A stretch of DNA of 64,000 nucleotides from Tamarix chinensis (lineage: Eukaryota; Streptophyta; Magnoliopsida; Caryophyllales; Tamaricaceae), in NCBI GenBank assembly GCA_030549775.1, contig CM060172.1, forward strand, positions 59,091,523 through 59,155,522, written 5' to 3'. Position 1 is the first letter of the stretch; every line of letters begins with the position of its first letter. The notes beneath the pieces are model-generated. The model was not told the DNA's origin. It saw nothing but the letters and a program-made list of their open reading frames with translations, and did no database searches. Shown piece by piece: positions 1 to 11,192 of this stretch. The translations under genes and the position numbers were made by a program.

Positions 1-716
1 ATCATTGCCAACCTTCGCCTCCCCACACCACTTCCTTTTCCTTCGTTCATGTCATGTTCTATTCATTTTTTTAGGTGCATGGTTGTGCACCCTCACATGC
101 CCCAACGAGGCCCTCTTACACAATCCTCACATACAGTTTCATGCACAACCATGCAGACTCTTTTGTTCTCGCCCATGCACTTCATGCATGACTATGCAAA
201 CCTCGTACAACTTGTTGTGCACGTTCCTTACTCTTGGCCTATGTATGCATTACATGCCATGATCATTTCATTCCTTTTCACAACCATGATACCCTTCTAG
301 CACACCCATGCTCCACTCTAACACCACCATACATTCTTCCATACTTGCACACAACCTGAGCTTCCTATTAGTTTTGATTGTTCCCATTTCCACCCTCCTT
401 TACCTTAAATTTTACCTCAATTTTTATTCTCATGTTATAATTATGGATTGTTCTTATATTTGTAGTTAATCTTCTAGTGGTTTAAGAGAAAGTAGTTTAG
501 GATTACATGCTTAAAGATCGATGTATGTGTTGGTAATGATACATGTTTTAGTATAACTTATATGTGTAACATATATTTTATGTGATATCTTATTTAGTAA
601 TGTTACATGAATAATATGGATGTTTATAATGCTATGATATGACATCTTGGAAGTAAGAAAAATGTGAAAGTATGCATTTGGGTATAATGTTGGATATGTG
701 GTGTATATATATATAT

Positions 717-749
<33 letters not shown>

Positions 750-2297
750 GTTATGCATATCATATACATATCAGAGATTGAAATGTATTAATATTGGGAT
801 TCATAAGGAATTTAAAAAAATATTATTATTTCAAATATTATAAGGGAATTTTGGTTATTTAATGGTAATATGGGGAATAATCTTGGCCTGATGAGTTTTG
901 AGAGTGTTGTCTAATATTCCATAAATAATAAGAATTAAATGATGGTTGAGTAAGATAAAAGTCACCTAATATGATATTATAAGGTTTTCAATAAGAAAAT
1001 GACATTTCGGTCAATTAGAGATAAAAATATAATTTTGGTGATTCTAAAAGGAAAATAGAATTTAAATGTTTTAAGTATGATATTCAAAATATTTGGGGAA
1101 TTAGGGATATATTCTTTAAGAATGGCCTTGTTAACTATGTGGTTGTGCCTTATGTATTTTCAATTATATGTTATGCATGTCTATATGAGTCATACATGAT
1201 GATCTTGAATATAATCAACTCTAAATAAGATACTTATCACTTAAAGTGAATTATCATGTGAGTCTGGCCAAGGTGTTTATATGGGTTTGTTTCACTAGAA
1301 GACAATAGTGGCTCAGGTGTGTTATTCCCTAAGAGGTGCATTAGTCTATTCTACCACATTAAGAATAATGGGACCCTAAACTTAATGTGGCTGAGAATAA
1401 ATAGTGGGACCCTAAACTCAACATGAATGAGAATAAAATTTTGAGATAAGTAATTAATGGATAAGATATGAATCATTAAAAGTAAAAGATTACGTGAATT
1501 AGGATCAATGTGTTATGTCTATTCTACCAGACAATAATAATGGCTTGGGAATGTTTTACTCTGAGAGGTATTTCAAACCATTCCACAAGTTTAATAATAT
1601 TGGTCAGGAGCATATTGCCCTACTATATTTTGGGTCAATTCCAACAGATGATAATCGTAGCTTATGTGTATGTTGTCCTGGCATGTGATTTAGTTTGTTC
1701 CACTAGTTTAAGAATAATGGGGTCCCTGAACTCAATATAAATAAAATAATGGATATTTTTATATTCAATAATGAGTATGGAATAAATATTTACCTTTCAA
1801 TGGTTTATGTCAACATACATGTATGCCTATTTCTCTTTGTGCCCTTACTTGGGTGTATTGTTACTTTACTCAGAACATAATGTGATGATCATCCTTTTCA
1901 TGGGTGTTGCTCTTTCCCATGAGTAGATTCACCTTATTTTGCAAGTAGTTGTTGATTTCTACTTTTAATGTGTTTGCCTTTAGCAATTACTAATCAAATT
2001 GGTATAGGGTATGGTTATCCGAATATCTCCATCTCTCTATGGATTTTTAGTCATCTGTTTTCATTTTACATATTTCCTTATCTCTATTTTGTATCCTATA
2101 TCATGGAGTAATCAAGTGCTTCCCACACTTAATTCCTAAGTACGAGGTTACTTTTACCTTAAACCCAATATAGACTAGTATAGGGAGTGCATCTTCTATG
2201 TTGAATGCAACGTGACACCCCTACATTTTGATTTTTGGCTTCCACAATCAACTCTTTTAAACAAAATTTTTAAGTCCCTAAATTTGGGGATGTTACA
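1..2297 (-). mobile_element. Long LTR-like element, left end outside the window
   Basis: The right end is GGGGATGTTACA at 2286-2297. Read on the minus strand this gives TGTAACATCCCC, the same terminus as the units at 36073, 38364, 45776-like sequence and 52291. Inside, 1260-1730 holds decayed versions of the internal repeat cluster (phrases such as 'aataatggg' and 'aatagtggctcagg') found in the other members, and the first 360 bases are pyrimidine/C-rich like the matching position in the 6782-11187 copy. No coding domain is visible; the small ORFs at 5-300 and 1510-1740 are not protein-like. It is the oldest-looking member. The left end and the left target duplication lie outside the window. 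Confidence 0.6.
704..749. repeat. (TA)n-(GATA)n microsatellite
   Basis: About eight TA units run directly into about eight GATA units. It lies inside the 1-2297 LTR-like remnant. Confidence 0.95.
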
Positions 2298-4479
2298 CTC
2301 ATGCTAGGTAAGTTGTGTTCTTGTCGGATCAAATATATTATTAAAACTAATACATTGCCTTTTGCTACCTTGCATGACATATATGATCAACATGAGAAGG
2401 GCTTTGGTGAAGTACTTCCCAATTGGACACACCAACCTTAAGATAAGTAGATCGCGATGACATCAAGCTAAAGACGTAAAAACCAGTGCTACTTGGGAAG
2501 CAACTCAATGTAACAGAGGAGTTTTTCTAGAATTTTTTTCTTAAATTTTATTTATCTCTCCATACTGAAAATTACGTGCTCCTTTACTTGTCTACACATT
2601 GAGAACAATGTGTGATTCAAGTATAGGGGTGTGAGTGTTTTTTGTGTGCTTGCATGTTTTAGTGTGTTTTTTTATATATTTAAAAAAAATTAAAAACAAA
2701 AAAAAGTATCATACATATTTTTTATATGTTTAGAGTATTAGGAATCCTTAACTAGTTGATGATCATTATATCTTTGAAACATAACTAAAAGAGGATCATA
2801 AGACTATATAAAGAAAGTGAATTATTTTTGTATTAATTTTGATGTAGGAAACACATATCTATATGTCTAGATGTGAATGAAGCAAGAACATGAATACTTT
2901 TTTAACCACCAACATGACATTTTGAGAGTTATCATGTTCCATAGTGAACTTTTGAACTATATATGACTTCTTTTCTAAGTGAGTTCACATGAAATAGTCT
3001 ATATATCTTGGCTTTAAAATTTTCTTTGCAAACTTTATATACATTTAATTTCTTTGATCAAATTACTTGACATAACTCTTGTAATAAACACTAGAGATTA
3101 CTAGAACTTACATGTATGCTAGTTGAAGCTTATAGTCAAAATATGATCTTATTGAAAAAATGATTAAGGCATAATAGAATTTCCTACCATATGACCAAAT
3201 AACATGTGTCCTACTTTGTGTACACAGGATGTACAACCCTAGTAGCCCTTTTGAGTTTATACATTGACCATATATTTTTCTTTATTACCCACATCAAATA
3301 ACCATTAGGATTTATTATTACCCTCAACCAAAGCTAGTGGAAGAAAATCATTTCATTATATTATGGAGATATAATGGTGATGTATGTGATAGTATGTGAA
3401 AGAAATATATGTATTTAACTGGAGAGAGGAATTTGTTATGTTTGGTCATGAAGATAATATATATTCATTGTGTTGTAATTGGTTTTCTTTGACTCTAAAA
3501 AATTAATTAAAAAATAAGAAGGAAAAAAGAAGGTGATATGACATAAGGGAGAGGGAGATACATAGATATGGAGATAACTTTGAGAGAGTTCTATTCATGT
3601 TCTATTTTTCATTATCTCATTATTCTAGTTTGGTGTTGAGGTTGAGGTGCGCTTTATTGATCATCAAAAATCTGGATTTGATTCTTATATTTTATCATAT
3701 TATAAGAGTTCCACTAGTTCTTGACCTTTTAGCATCACAATCCTAGAATAATCTATACCCTGTTGTACCTCAACACCATTACAACCTATAATAAAGTCAT
3801 ATTTGACTCTTGAGATGGGTAGCCTTTGATCTGATGAAGATTAGTCACAAAAGTTAATCATATTCTTTGATCTATTTGGTAGGCATTTGATATCTTTCAT
3901 GAGTTTTTATACACAAAATATGAGTCTTGTTTGTTGATATATATGAGTTGCTAGTTATTTTTATCATTTTATCTCACATATCTAAGTGGATTTTTTATAC
4001 ATTTGTGGCCATGAATTTGAGAGGAAAAAATTATAGGGTATCATTATAGAGAATATGCCTTGATGTGACCAAGGTTTGGTAGAGTTTCATGTATATTATT
4101 GATATATCCATATTTGGCGTATTTATGTGATACATTGAAATTAACCCTTTAAATTTTCAAATGCTAAATCTTGGTTAAGTGATAATCTTGATGTTATGAA
4201 AGTAGAATATTTTGATAAAACATTATTTAAGGGTTTTATAGGTGTATTTTTCTTTTTCTATTTGAATAGTGTGTGATATGTGGGTATATCATCTACGAAA
4301 CCTTCATAAGACTATACTCATCTTCTAAGGGCGGCCTAGGAGTTTAAAGAGGTTATTGCATATGTTAAGTGAAATCGTAAAACTTACAAAAGTGATTAGT
4401 TTATTTTATTTTATTTTTATTTTCATTTCAAACCATGTCTTGCTTGAGGAAAAGTAAAAATCTAAGTCTGGGGTGTTTA
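2298..4479 (+). mobile_element. Degenerate Ty3/gypsy remnant, Athila/Tat-like 3' internal region
   Basis: At 2485-2512 the phrase 'gtgctacttgggaagcaactcaa' resembles the non-coding segment that follows pol in many plant Athila/Tat elements (inverted CGCTNNTTGGGAGGCAACCCA-type phrase). 'cattgagaacaatgtgtgattcaagtataggggtg' near 2595-2630 and 'gcttgaggaaaagtaaaaatctaagtctggggtg' near 4443-4470 resemble the polypurine-type phrases upstream of the 3' LTR in those elements. No reading frame survives. The lineage call rests on these short phrases only. The rest of the stretch is AT-rich with no gene seen. Confidence 0.35.
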
Positions 4480-4752
4480 TGGTTAGGATAATTGATTCAA
4501 CACATAAAGAAAGAATGTGGTATGAAAGCAATCATGAATTATCCCACTTTAATATACGAGGATGATATGGCTTGTATCACTCAAGTAAAGGAACTATACA
4601 TCAAAGGATACAAAAAAAATATAACACTACATTTTTTATCCACATATAATTTAGAGAAGAAAGGAATTATCAATATCCAACAAATTCAGTCATATGAGAA
4701 TCTTGCTAATTTATTCACAAAATCCTTGCCTTCTAAAATGATTTGTGTATAA
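4480..4752 (+). pseudogene. Ty1/copia RNase H remnant (3' end of pol)
   Basis: The plus-strand frame 4492-4752 reads as the C-terminal part of a copia ribonuclease H. Recognisable pieces in order are 'YEDDMACITQVKE' (the family has E-D-N-A-A-C-I-A-Q), 'YIKGYKKNITLHF' (family YIKGDRTKHISPKFF), 'INIQQIQS', and 'NLANLFTKSLP' (family NLADLFTKSLP). Reverse transcriptase and integrase are missing upstream, where the sequence switches abruptly to the gypsy-like remnant, so this is a truncated copy. Codon similarity continues weakly to about 4910 ('VQVFSHWIF'-like). Confidence 0.85.
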
Positions 4753-4928
4753 TTTGGGGGTGCATAATTTTTGAGATGTATGTTAAATTGAATGGGAGCA
4801 TTATAAGTATTGTAATTTTTTTCTCTTCGTCCAAGTTTTTTCCCATTGAATTTTTCGTGACATGGTTTTTAAAGAGGTAGTATATCTAAAGCATATAACA
4901 AAATATAGCAAGTAAAAATTTAAGGGGG

Positions 4929-5130
4929 TGTCAAATAATTTCACTTGGGTGAATTAAATAGCTTATTGCACTTGGATGAATGTTTACCTTACTAAGTACC
5001 ACACGTATTGAATACATATATAGATATTCACCCTTCTTCTATATTTTCAGGCTATTTTAGTTTGACTTATTCACCAAACTATGAATATAAATAACTAACA
5101 TCAAAATGAAAATTTCCACACATGAATTAC
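4929..5130 (+). mobile_element. Start of the copia 3' LTR after its polypurine tract
   Basis: A polypurine tract AAGGGGG lies at 4922-4928 and is followed at once by TGTCAAATAATTTC, the expected TG start of a 3' LTR. It lies about 170 bases after the copia RNase H remnant on the same strand. The right end of the LTR is not clear; the coordinate given is a guess. Confidence 0.5.
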
Positions 5131-5860
5131 TACAATATTTACAACTTTAATAGTTACATAAATTTTATTAGTTTTTTTCTCCTTGGTTATTATGCTTATG
5201 TTTTTGCTTTAAATTCAATATGTATTTCAAATATGAGAACTAGAAAGATCAATCATCAAATTTGATAGATTATGGTTTCCCAGAAAAAATGATGAGTATG
5301 TAAATTTTGTAGTGAAATTTTAAATCAAATGTGTATATAGATAATGGTATGACATTATTACTTCTCTCTCTGGATAAATAAAAAGTGCAATGAGTATCAT
5401 TTACCTTGTAAAAAAAATTTAAATATAAATATCAAAATTACTTTATTCTTATATCAAATCAAAATTTGAATATTGTTTTTGATTGTGTTGTTTTTGTTAA
5501 ATGATTTGATTTTGTGAATATGATAATTATTGTGATTGTAAAGCAATTTGCTAGTATAAAAAGGTAGGGCAAATAAATATTCAATGTATAAATACCGATG
5601 ATAATTTATGTTAACTATAATTAAATTAAATTATCATTGATAATGGATACTAATACTTGGGAAGACTTAAATTACTAGGACATAATGTAATTATTATACT
5701 AACATATAAGGACCATATTTATAATAGTATTAATACTGGATATTAATGCATGGGATGGATATTTATCTACGAAAATTATTAAGTAATTCTAATGTGCATA
5801 ACTACATATATATATATATATATATTATATTATAAAATGCTCGAAATTTAATCCATGTAT
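5131..5860. other. AT-rich stretch without a recognised gene
   Basis: Very AT-rich with a short (TA)n run at about 5806-5826. No domain, splice structure or TE terminus could be assigned. It lies where the outer part of the left LTR of the minus-strand gypsy element should be, but does not resemble the right LTR. Confidence 0.5.
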
Positions 5861-5864
5861 GGTT

Positions 5865-6106
5865 AGGAGCATTGTACAGGTTGAGAATATTAAATATTTG
5901 TATGTCTTGTACAAGAACATGACTTAAATGACTTGACATATTAAGTATCTTCCTCTTCCAAATATGTAACATACCTGGAAGAACATCTTCAAATGTCTTT
6001 AGAATTAATAGTAGAAATATCATGAAAATCATCAAATATAACTCGCTCTATTAGTGAGAATGTTAATTCCTCATTATCAAGAGGATCATGAGATGTTCCT
6101 GCATCA
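5865..6106 (-). repeat. Partial 3' LTR of the minus-strand gypsy element
   Basis: This stretch matches 16573-16814, sharing phrases such as 'tctttagaattaatagtag' and 'aagaggatcatgagatg', with scattered mismatches. In element orientation it starts TGATGCAGGAACATCTC right after a GGGATAA purine tract. Similarity is lost to the left of about 5865, so roughly 600 bases of the LTR are missing or replaced. Confidence 0.8.
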
Positions 6107-6539
6107 TTATCCCATGATTAAGAAGGATTTGTCCTCAAATTTTCATCATCATAATGTGGAGACAAATCACGTACATTAAAAGTTCTTGATATTCCACTAT
6201 AAGAATCAAATAAATCAAGTTCATACACATTATCTAAAAAATTTCTAATTATTTTAAAAGCTCCATCTTCTCTAGGGATAAATTTATTTTTACATAAATT
6301 AGGAAATATTTCTTTACTTAAATGTAACCATACCTGATCACCTAGAGAAAATACCTTTTAAAATCGATGCTTATTAGCTTGAGCTTGATACTTTACCTTT
6401 GATTTTTATTATGTTGGCTCGAATTTGTTGGTGAAGCTTTTAGAAATACTCAACTCAATCCTTAGATTTATAGCTCTTTAATTCGCCTTTCTTCAAGGGA
6501 ACCATATTGATTGGCATTCAAGGGATTCACACCATACAC
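6107..6539 (-). pseudogene. gypsy pol C-terminus (end of integrase)
   Basis: Minus-strand translation in shifting frames shows 'FEVVYGVNPLNANQYG' across 6756-6480, then 'VWLHLSKEIFPNLCKNKFI' and 'REDGAFKIIRNFLDNVYEL' (6350-6220), then 'FNVRDLSPHYDDENLRTN' (about 6183-6127). These are the usual C-terminal phrases of plant chromovirus integrases. Stops between them show decay. The final pol codons run into the LTR start at 6106. Confidence 0.85.
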
Positions 6540-6756
6540 TAGGGATATAAATGAGTTGAGTCAGTTCGGTATTCGGCTTTATTCGGCTCATTTGTTTAGT
6601 TAAATGAGTCAATCCTGAGCTTAAAAAAGTGAGGCTCGGTTCATTTTTTAGCTTTGGCTCGTAAGCTTAGCTCGTTCATTTAGTTAGACGAGCCGAGCTC
6701 GAGCCTTATTTTAGGGATACCCCAGGGGTATTCGGCTCTACTCGTTTACAGCCCTA
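6540..6756. mobile_element. 217 bp MITE-like element with TAGGGATATAAATGAG terminal inverted repeats
   Basis: The left end TAGGGATATAAATGAG and the reverse complement of the right end (TAGGGCTGTAAACGAG) match at 13 of 16 positions. The interior is rich in GAGCC/GGCTC inverted phrases (e.g. 'gagccgagctcgagcc'). It interrupts the gypsy pol phrase between 'YGVNP' and 'SSSFE'. No clean 8 bp target duplication is seen, so a small deletion at the insertion point is likely. Related by its ends to the hAT-type MITE at 8002. Confidence 0.7.
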
Positions 6757-8001
6757 CCTCAAATGAACTAGAAAGAGTTGTTGTAATGCCCTAAAATTTT
6801 AAAACCTAGAATTTAATAATTAATCCTCATTTAGGGATAAATTAAATTTTAAATTATTAATTTAATTACCTTGTGGACTTTTGGTTTATAAAAATGGTTA
6901 TGATTACTTAATAAATTAAAATATATTTTTTGTTATTTTATCATACTCTTTTTATTTAAATATTTTTTCAAACCCATATTTTACTAAAATTATCCTCTTA
7001 AATTAATATCTTAAATTTTAAATAAATTAATTTATTAGAATATATCATCCAGCTAAATAATTAAATACCCTTATTCTAAAAATTATTTTATTTTTATTTT
7101 TCCCTTTTCTTTCTCCTTTTTCTTCTCTTCTCCCTTTACTTAGGTAGCCAAGCCTGCTCCTTCTCCCCCCGATGGGTCGCTAGCCCTCTCTCCCTTCCTC
7201 GCCGTCTAGCCCATGCCTCCCTTCTCCTTTTTTTACTTTCCTTCGTCCCCCGGTTGGGCAAGCCCAACCCCCCCTCTTCCTTCCCTCATCGTCACACACG
7301 TGGGCTGGCCCACTCTTCTTTTCTCCCCACCCAACTGGCCCTCCCTCCTCCTCCTCCTCCTCCTTCTTCTTCTTTTTTTGCTTCTTCTTCTTCCTTTAAC
7401 CTGCACATCGAGCCACCCTATGCCTACATCTCCCCCCTCTGCACCTGCACAGTCACAGCCTGCCCTCTCCCTCTCTCCTCCATCCCTTTCCTTTTCAATT
7501 TAGACCAAACCCCTTTGCACAACCCCTCTCGCGTGCCCCTTCCTTCCCCTTTTCTTCCTTCATACCCCTGTCCCTCTGCGAACTTATACTCCGCAGACCT
7601 GCACCGGCCTACCACCGCTGGCCGGCAGCCGCCTACCCCTCCCACTCCCTTTTCCTCATCCCCCTTGTCTTCTTCTCCTCCCCTATGCCTATAAAAGCCC
7701 TCCCCCCCCACGCACCCTCCTTCCTCTTCTTTTTCCTCTACCTAGAAACTTCTCGCATCACCTCCCACCACCCCTTCAGACATAGCCGCCGCCGCCACCG
7801 ATCCTCGCCGCCATCTAAACTACCACCCACCCTCTTCCCTGCACTACCCTCTACCAAATGTGACCCTTCTCCGCCTCTAACTCTCCCTCCTCTACTCTCC
7901 CTTCTTGTGCAAAGTGGGAAGCTCGAGCTACCCTTTTGCACCCTTCGCCGCCCCGTGTGTCACCCTGCGTCGCCTTCTCTACTATAACCACCACCCCCAC
8001 T

Positions 8002-8474
8002 TAGGGATGTAAATGGGGTGGGTTTGGGGTGGGTATACCCATACTCGTATCCGTATCCAATAAGAAAATTTGTACTTGAATCCGTACCCGTACCCAAATT
8101 CGTATCCGCTAACACATCCACATCTATACCATATCCATTAGATATCTGTTACCCGACGAATTATCCATTTACCCGTTAATGGATATTATCCAATGGATAA
8201 ATCCATTATCCGACGGATAAATCCATTTAGAGTTAAACTAAATGACAATTTTAACCTTAATTTATACTATATTTATTTTAAAATTAAAGGTAAAAAGGTA
8301 ATTATATATCGGATAAACGGGTACAGATATGTATACGAGTGTGGTTACGGGTACGGATATGAATATTCCATACTCGTATCTGTACCCAAACCCAAGGGGT
8401 ATTTTTTTCCATCGTCCATATCCGTTTAAATATCTGTCGAGTTTTGGGTAAAATCTGCCCCGTTTACATCCCTA
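8002..8474. mobile_element. hAT-type MITE with perfect 8 bp target duplication
   Basis: The left end is TAGGGATGTAAATGGGG and the right end CCCCGTTTACATCCCTA, an inverted pair with one mismatch. CCCCCACT flanks it at 7994-8001 and 8475-8482, an exact 8 bp duplication typical of the hAT superfamily. The 473 bp interior is full of 'tatccgtatcc/ggatacgg'-type phrases and has no transposase. It lies inside LTR-like element A, so it is younger than A. Confidence 0.93.
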
Positions 8475-8835
8475 CCCCCACTACCTCCCTCTCTGCCTAG
8501 AAATCCCCTCCTACCTCCCCATACCCTCCCTTTCCTTTTTCTCCCCCTCCTTCTGCCTCCTTTCATTTCCTCCACATTCGGCCACCGTCGTCGTGGCACA
8601 CCACTACTACCACTACAACCCCCTCTAACCCAGGAACCCTACCACCCACAAAAACACCACTTCCCTTCCCATTTTCCAATCCCAAAATCGTGTCTTTCTA
8701 ATCACCACCACCTCCACCACCCTTGTGCCACCACCGCTACCCCCACCACCCTAGTTTTCACATCCCCTCTGGTTTTGCCCTAACCCTTATTTTATTTAAG
8801 TATAATTTATTTTAAATAATTGCTATTATTAACCT

Positions 8836-8845
8836 TATTATTATT

Positions 8846-8909
<64 letters not shown>
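8836..8909. repeat. (ATT)n microsatellite in element A
   Basis: Nearly perfect ATT run of about 24 units with a few CATT interruptions. It has an equivalent of the same strand sense relative to the element in the 38364-42875 copy. Confidence 0.95.
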
Positions 8910-10199
8910 GTCTTTTTACTAATATTTAGCTAGAGATTAATAAAAGAAAAAGGAGTAAGAGAAAAGTTAATATTAGTGTTCCATTCTTATAGGTGAACCA
9001 AATCATTCCCATCAGGAGGTGTAGGATTCGTACTCCAAGCCCGGTGTCCTATTAGGTAAGGATGTGGTGAAGGCTAAGTTATATGTTTTATGTGTTCATG
9101 GGTGTTTTGATATGTGCTTGTATTATATGTGAGTATGGGCTAAAATAAATGAAGTGCGGCTTGATATGCATGGAGATAAGGTAAGTGGTGTATGTGTTAT
9201 AATATGTATAATATGGCTTGTATTTTATAACATGCTCTTATGTAAAGTTGTTATAATATGACATGCATGCTAGGAGGCATAAAGTGGTATGATGAGGTTG
9301 TGGAGAGCTAAAAGATACAAATAGGGTGGAGTGATTAGGGTGAAGTGAGGAGAAGCCTAAGTATCCTATGATCCATGGGTGGCAAAATAAAGGGGTAATG
9401 CTAATAAAATGAAGGGTTGGAGTTAATCTGGCATAGGAAGTGTGAGGATTGCATGGAGTGGTTAGTCTTTGCATGGGGTAAAGTTTACGTGGGAAAAGGT
9501 GGTGTAAGGGTTAAGCATGGTGAGGAAAGAGTATTTTAGGTGATTAGAGTCCATGGGTGAAAAATAGTACGCGGATTTATAGAAGTGTGCATGGGGGGCT
9601 TAACTACGGTTTGTGGGAAAATCCTTAATTAGGGGAGTGTGTGAAAGAGTTGATGGTGATTGGCTGGAGATAGGGTTGAGATTAGAAGGGTATCTTATAA
9701 AAGGGTTGAGTCAAGTGGTAAAGAGGGTGGAGTGTATATGCGAAGGGATATTGTAAAAGAAAGGAGGAGTATTAAGGTTTTGGGGTGGCCAACTAGGGTT
9801 TTTCTTATCACATGTAAAAGATGGGGAGTAAGGTTGTGATGTTGGATAAGGGTGAGTGGAGTGATGGTGTTGGAATCGAAGGGAGTTGGGCCATGTATGA
9901 TAAAGAGAGGTTGGAGCTACATAGACCAGATTAGGGTTTCTAAGGGGAAACCCTTGTAGGTGATGGTGAGCTAAGATGGAGAGATGGGAAAGTGGGCCTG
10001 GACCCACATGCATGGGAGATTTGGGTTCCATGGTGAGTAAGGGAAAGGTGCACTAGAGGTCTTAGAGTCTTGGGGAGTGTAGAGGTCCCAAGATATGGGA
10101 CCGGGTCATTCAGGAAGTCTGGGATATAAGTCGGAAGTCCATTGAGTGCATGCATGTCTAGTTTGGGTTACGTGTAGAATAAGACACGAGTAAAATGCT

Positions 10200-10565
10200 A
10201 ATTACTTAAAGTGAAAGATTATCAAGCCGGGTCCAAGTTAGAGTAGTATTTTTGTTCACCAACTATAATAGTGGTTAGGAACCTTCTTGCCCTGGAGTGT
10301 ATTCCGATCCACAGGCTATAATAGTGGTCAGGCGCGTTTTACCCTAGAGTATCATTTTCTGTCCACTGACTATAATAGTGGGGGTTCTAAGCTCGATAAA
10401 CCAAACCTTATATGGTAATAAATCATGGAAAAAACACTAACTACTTACAGTGGAACACCACATGAGTCGGGGCTAGGTTGGGATAATTTTCGGTCCACCG
10501 GCTATAATAGTGGCCAGGTGCCCTGGAGTAGTATTTCCGATCCACCAGCTATAATAGTAGGGTTT
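10200..10565 (-). repeat. Internal repeat cluster of element A
   Basis: Five copies of 'CYRNYTATAATAGTGG/GGG' (e.g. at about 10260, 10314, 10367, 10499, 10545), each accompanied by 'ccctggagt'-like and 'gatccacc'-like phrases at about 50-130 base spacing. On the minus strand these are CCACTATTATAGC(C/T)GGTGGATCGG repeats, the same as those at 36780-37150 and 39072-39442. Confidence 0.85.
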
Positions 10566-11192
10566 CCACACTCATGTGGATATAATTTGAGAGATGTGTA
10601 AAGAAAAAAGTAATAGCCTATGTCTTAATAATGATAGTAAATTTGAATGAAATACTGCATGCATCATCTGCCTTTTTATGTTTGCATGCTCAGTACGTAG
10701 TGTACTAATCACCCCTTTCATAGGTGCTTCTCATTCCAGCGAGCAGTGTCCCCTCCTGAATTTTTGCAGGTAGGAGATGATTCTTGTGATGACTTTGACA
10801 CCTACGATGCCTTGAGCTGGACTAAGTGAAGGCTTGATGTACTTGTCATGGGATCCGAGAGGGTGTTATCTGGACTTACCCTTATATGAGTCCCCTATTG
10901 TTTTGTTTATCGTTTTATTTCCCCTATAGAGGGTGTTGTTATATTCACTTTCCACTTCTGTATTAACTCTGACAATTGCGCACTTTGTTTTATTTATAAA
11001 GTGTTGGAACTATTGTGGTTTTATTGATTACTCACATTAATACCTTTAAACTCTCTAGCCTTGTGGTTGGTATGAGATTGGTCGGGGGTCAATCTTGTGT
11101 CGATCACGACGGTAGCACCCCTTGTTGTTAGTGTATGGTTTTCTGCATAAATGAAAATTTTCAACTGTAAATTTTGGGAGTATTACAGTTGT

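Larger units (their letters stand above)
6782..11187 (-). mobile_element. Long LTR-like element A (4406 bp), inserted in gypsy pol
   Basis: It starts TGTAATGCCCTAAAATTTTA and ends TTTTGGGAGTATTACA. It is flanked by GTTGT at 6777-6781 and GTTGT at 11188-11192, a perfect 5 bp target duplication that splits the integrase phrase of the surrounding gypsy element. In the orientation of the copies at 36073 and 38364 the order is: terminus, internal repeat cluster (10565-10200), a segment with 'gaaaccctaa' (about 9945), an (AAT)n array (8909-8836), a purine-rich segment (about 8760-7100), and an AT-rich end. No gag or pol is present. It is best read as a solo LTR of a long-LTR gypsy family; a non-autonomous unit is the alternative. 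Without the nested MITE it is about 3.9 kb. Confidence 0.85.

Noticed and set aside
7213..7987. Overlapping Pro/Ser/Leu-rich open frames on both strands
   Set aside because: They come from the pyrimidine-rich segment of element A; low complexity, no start context, and equivalent artefacts occur in B, C and D.
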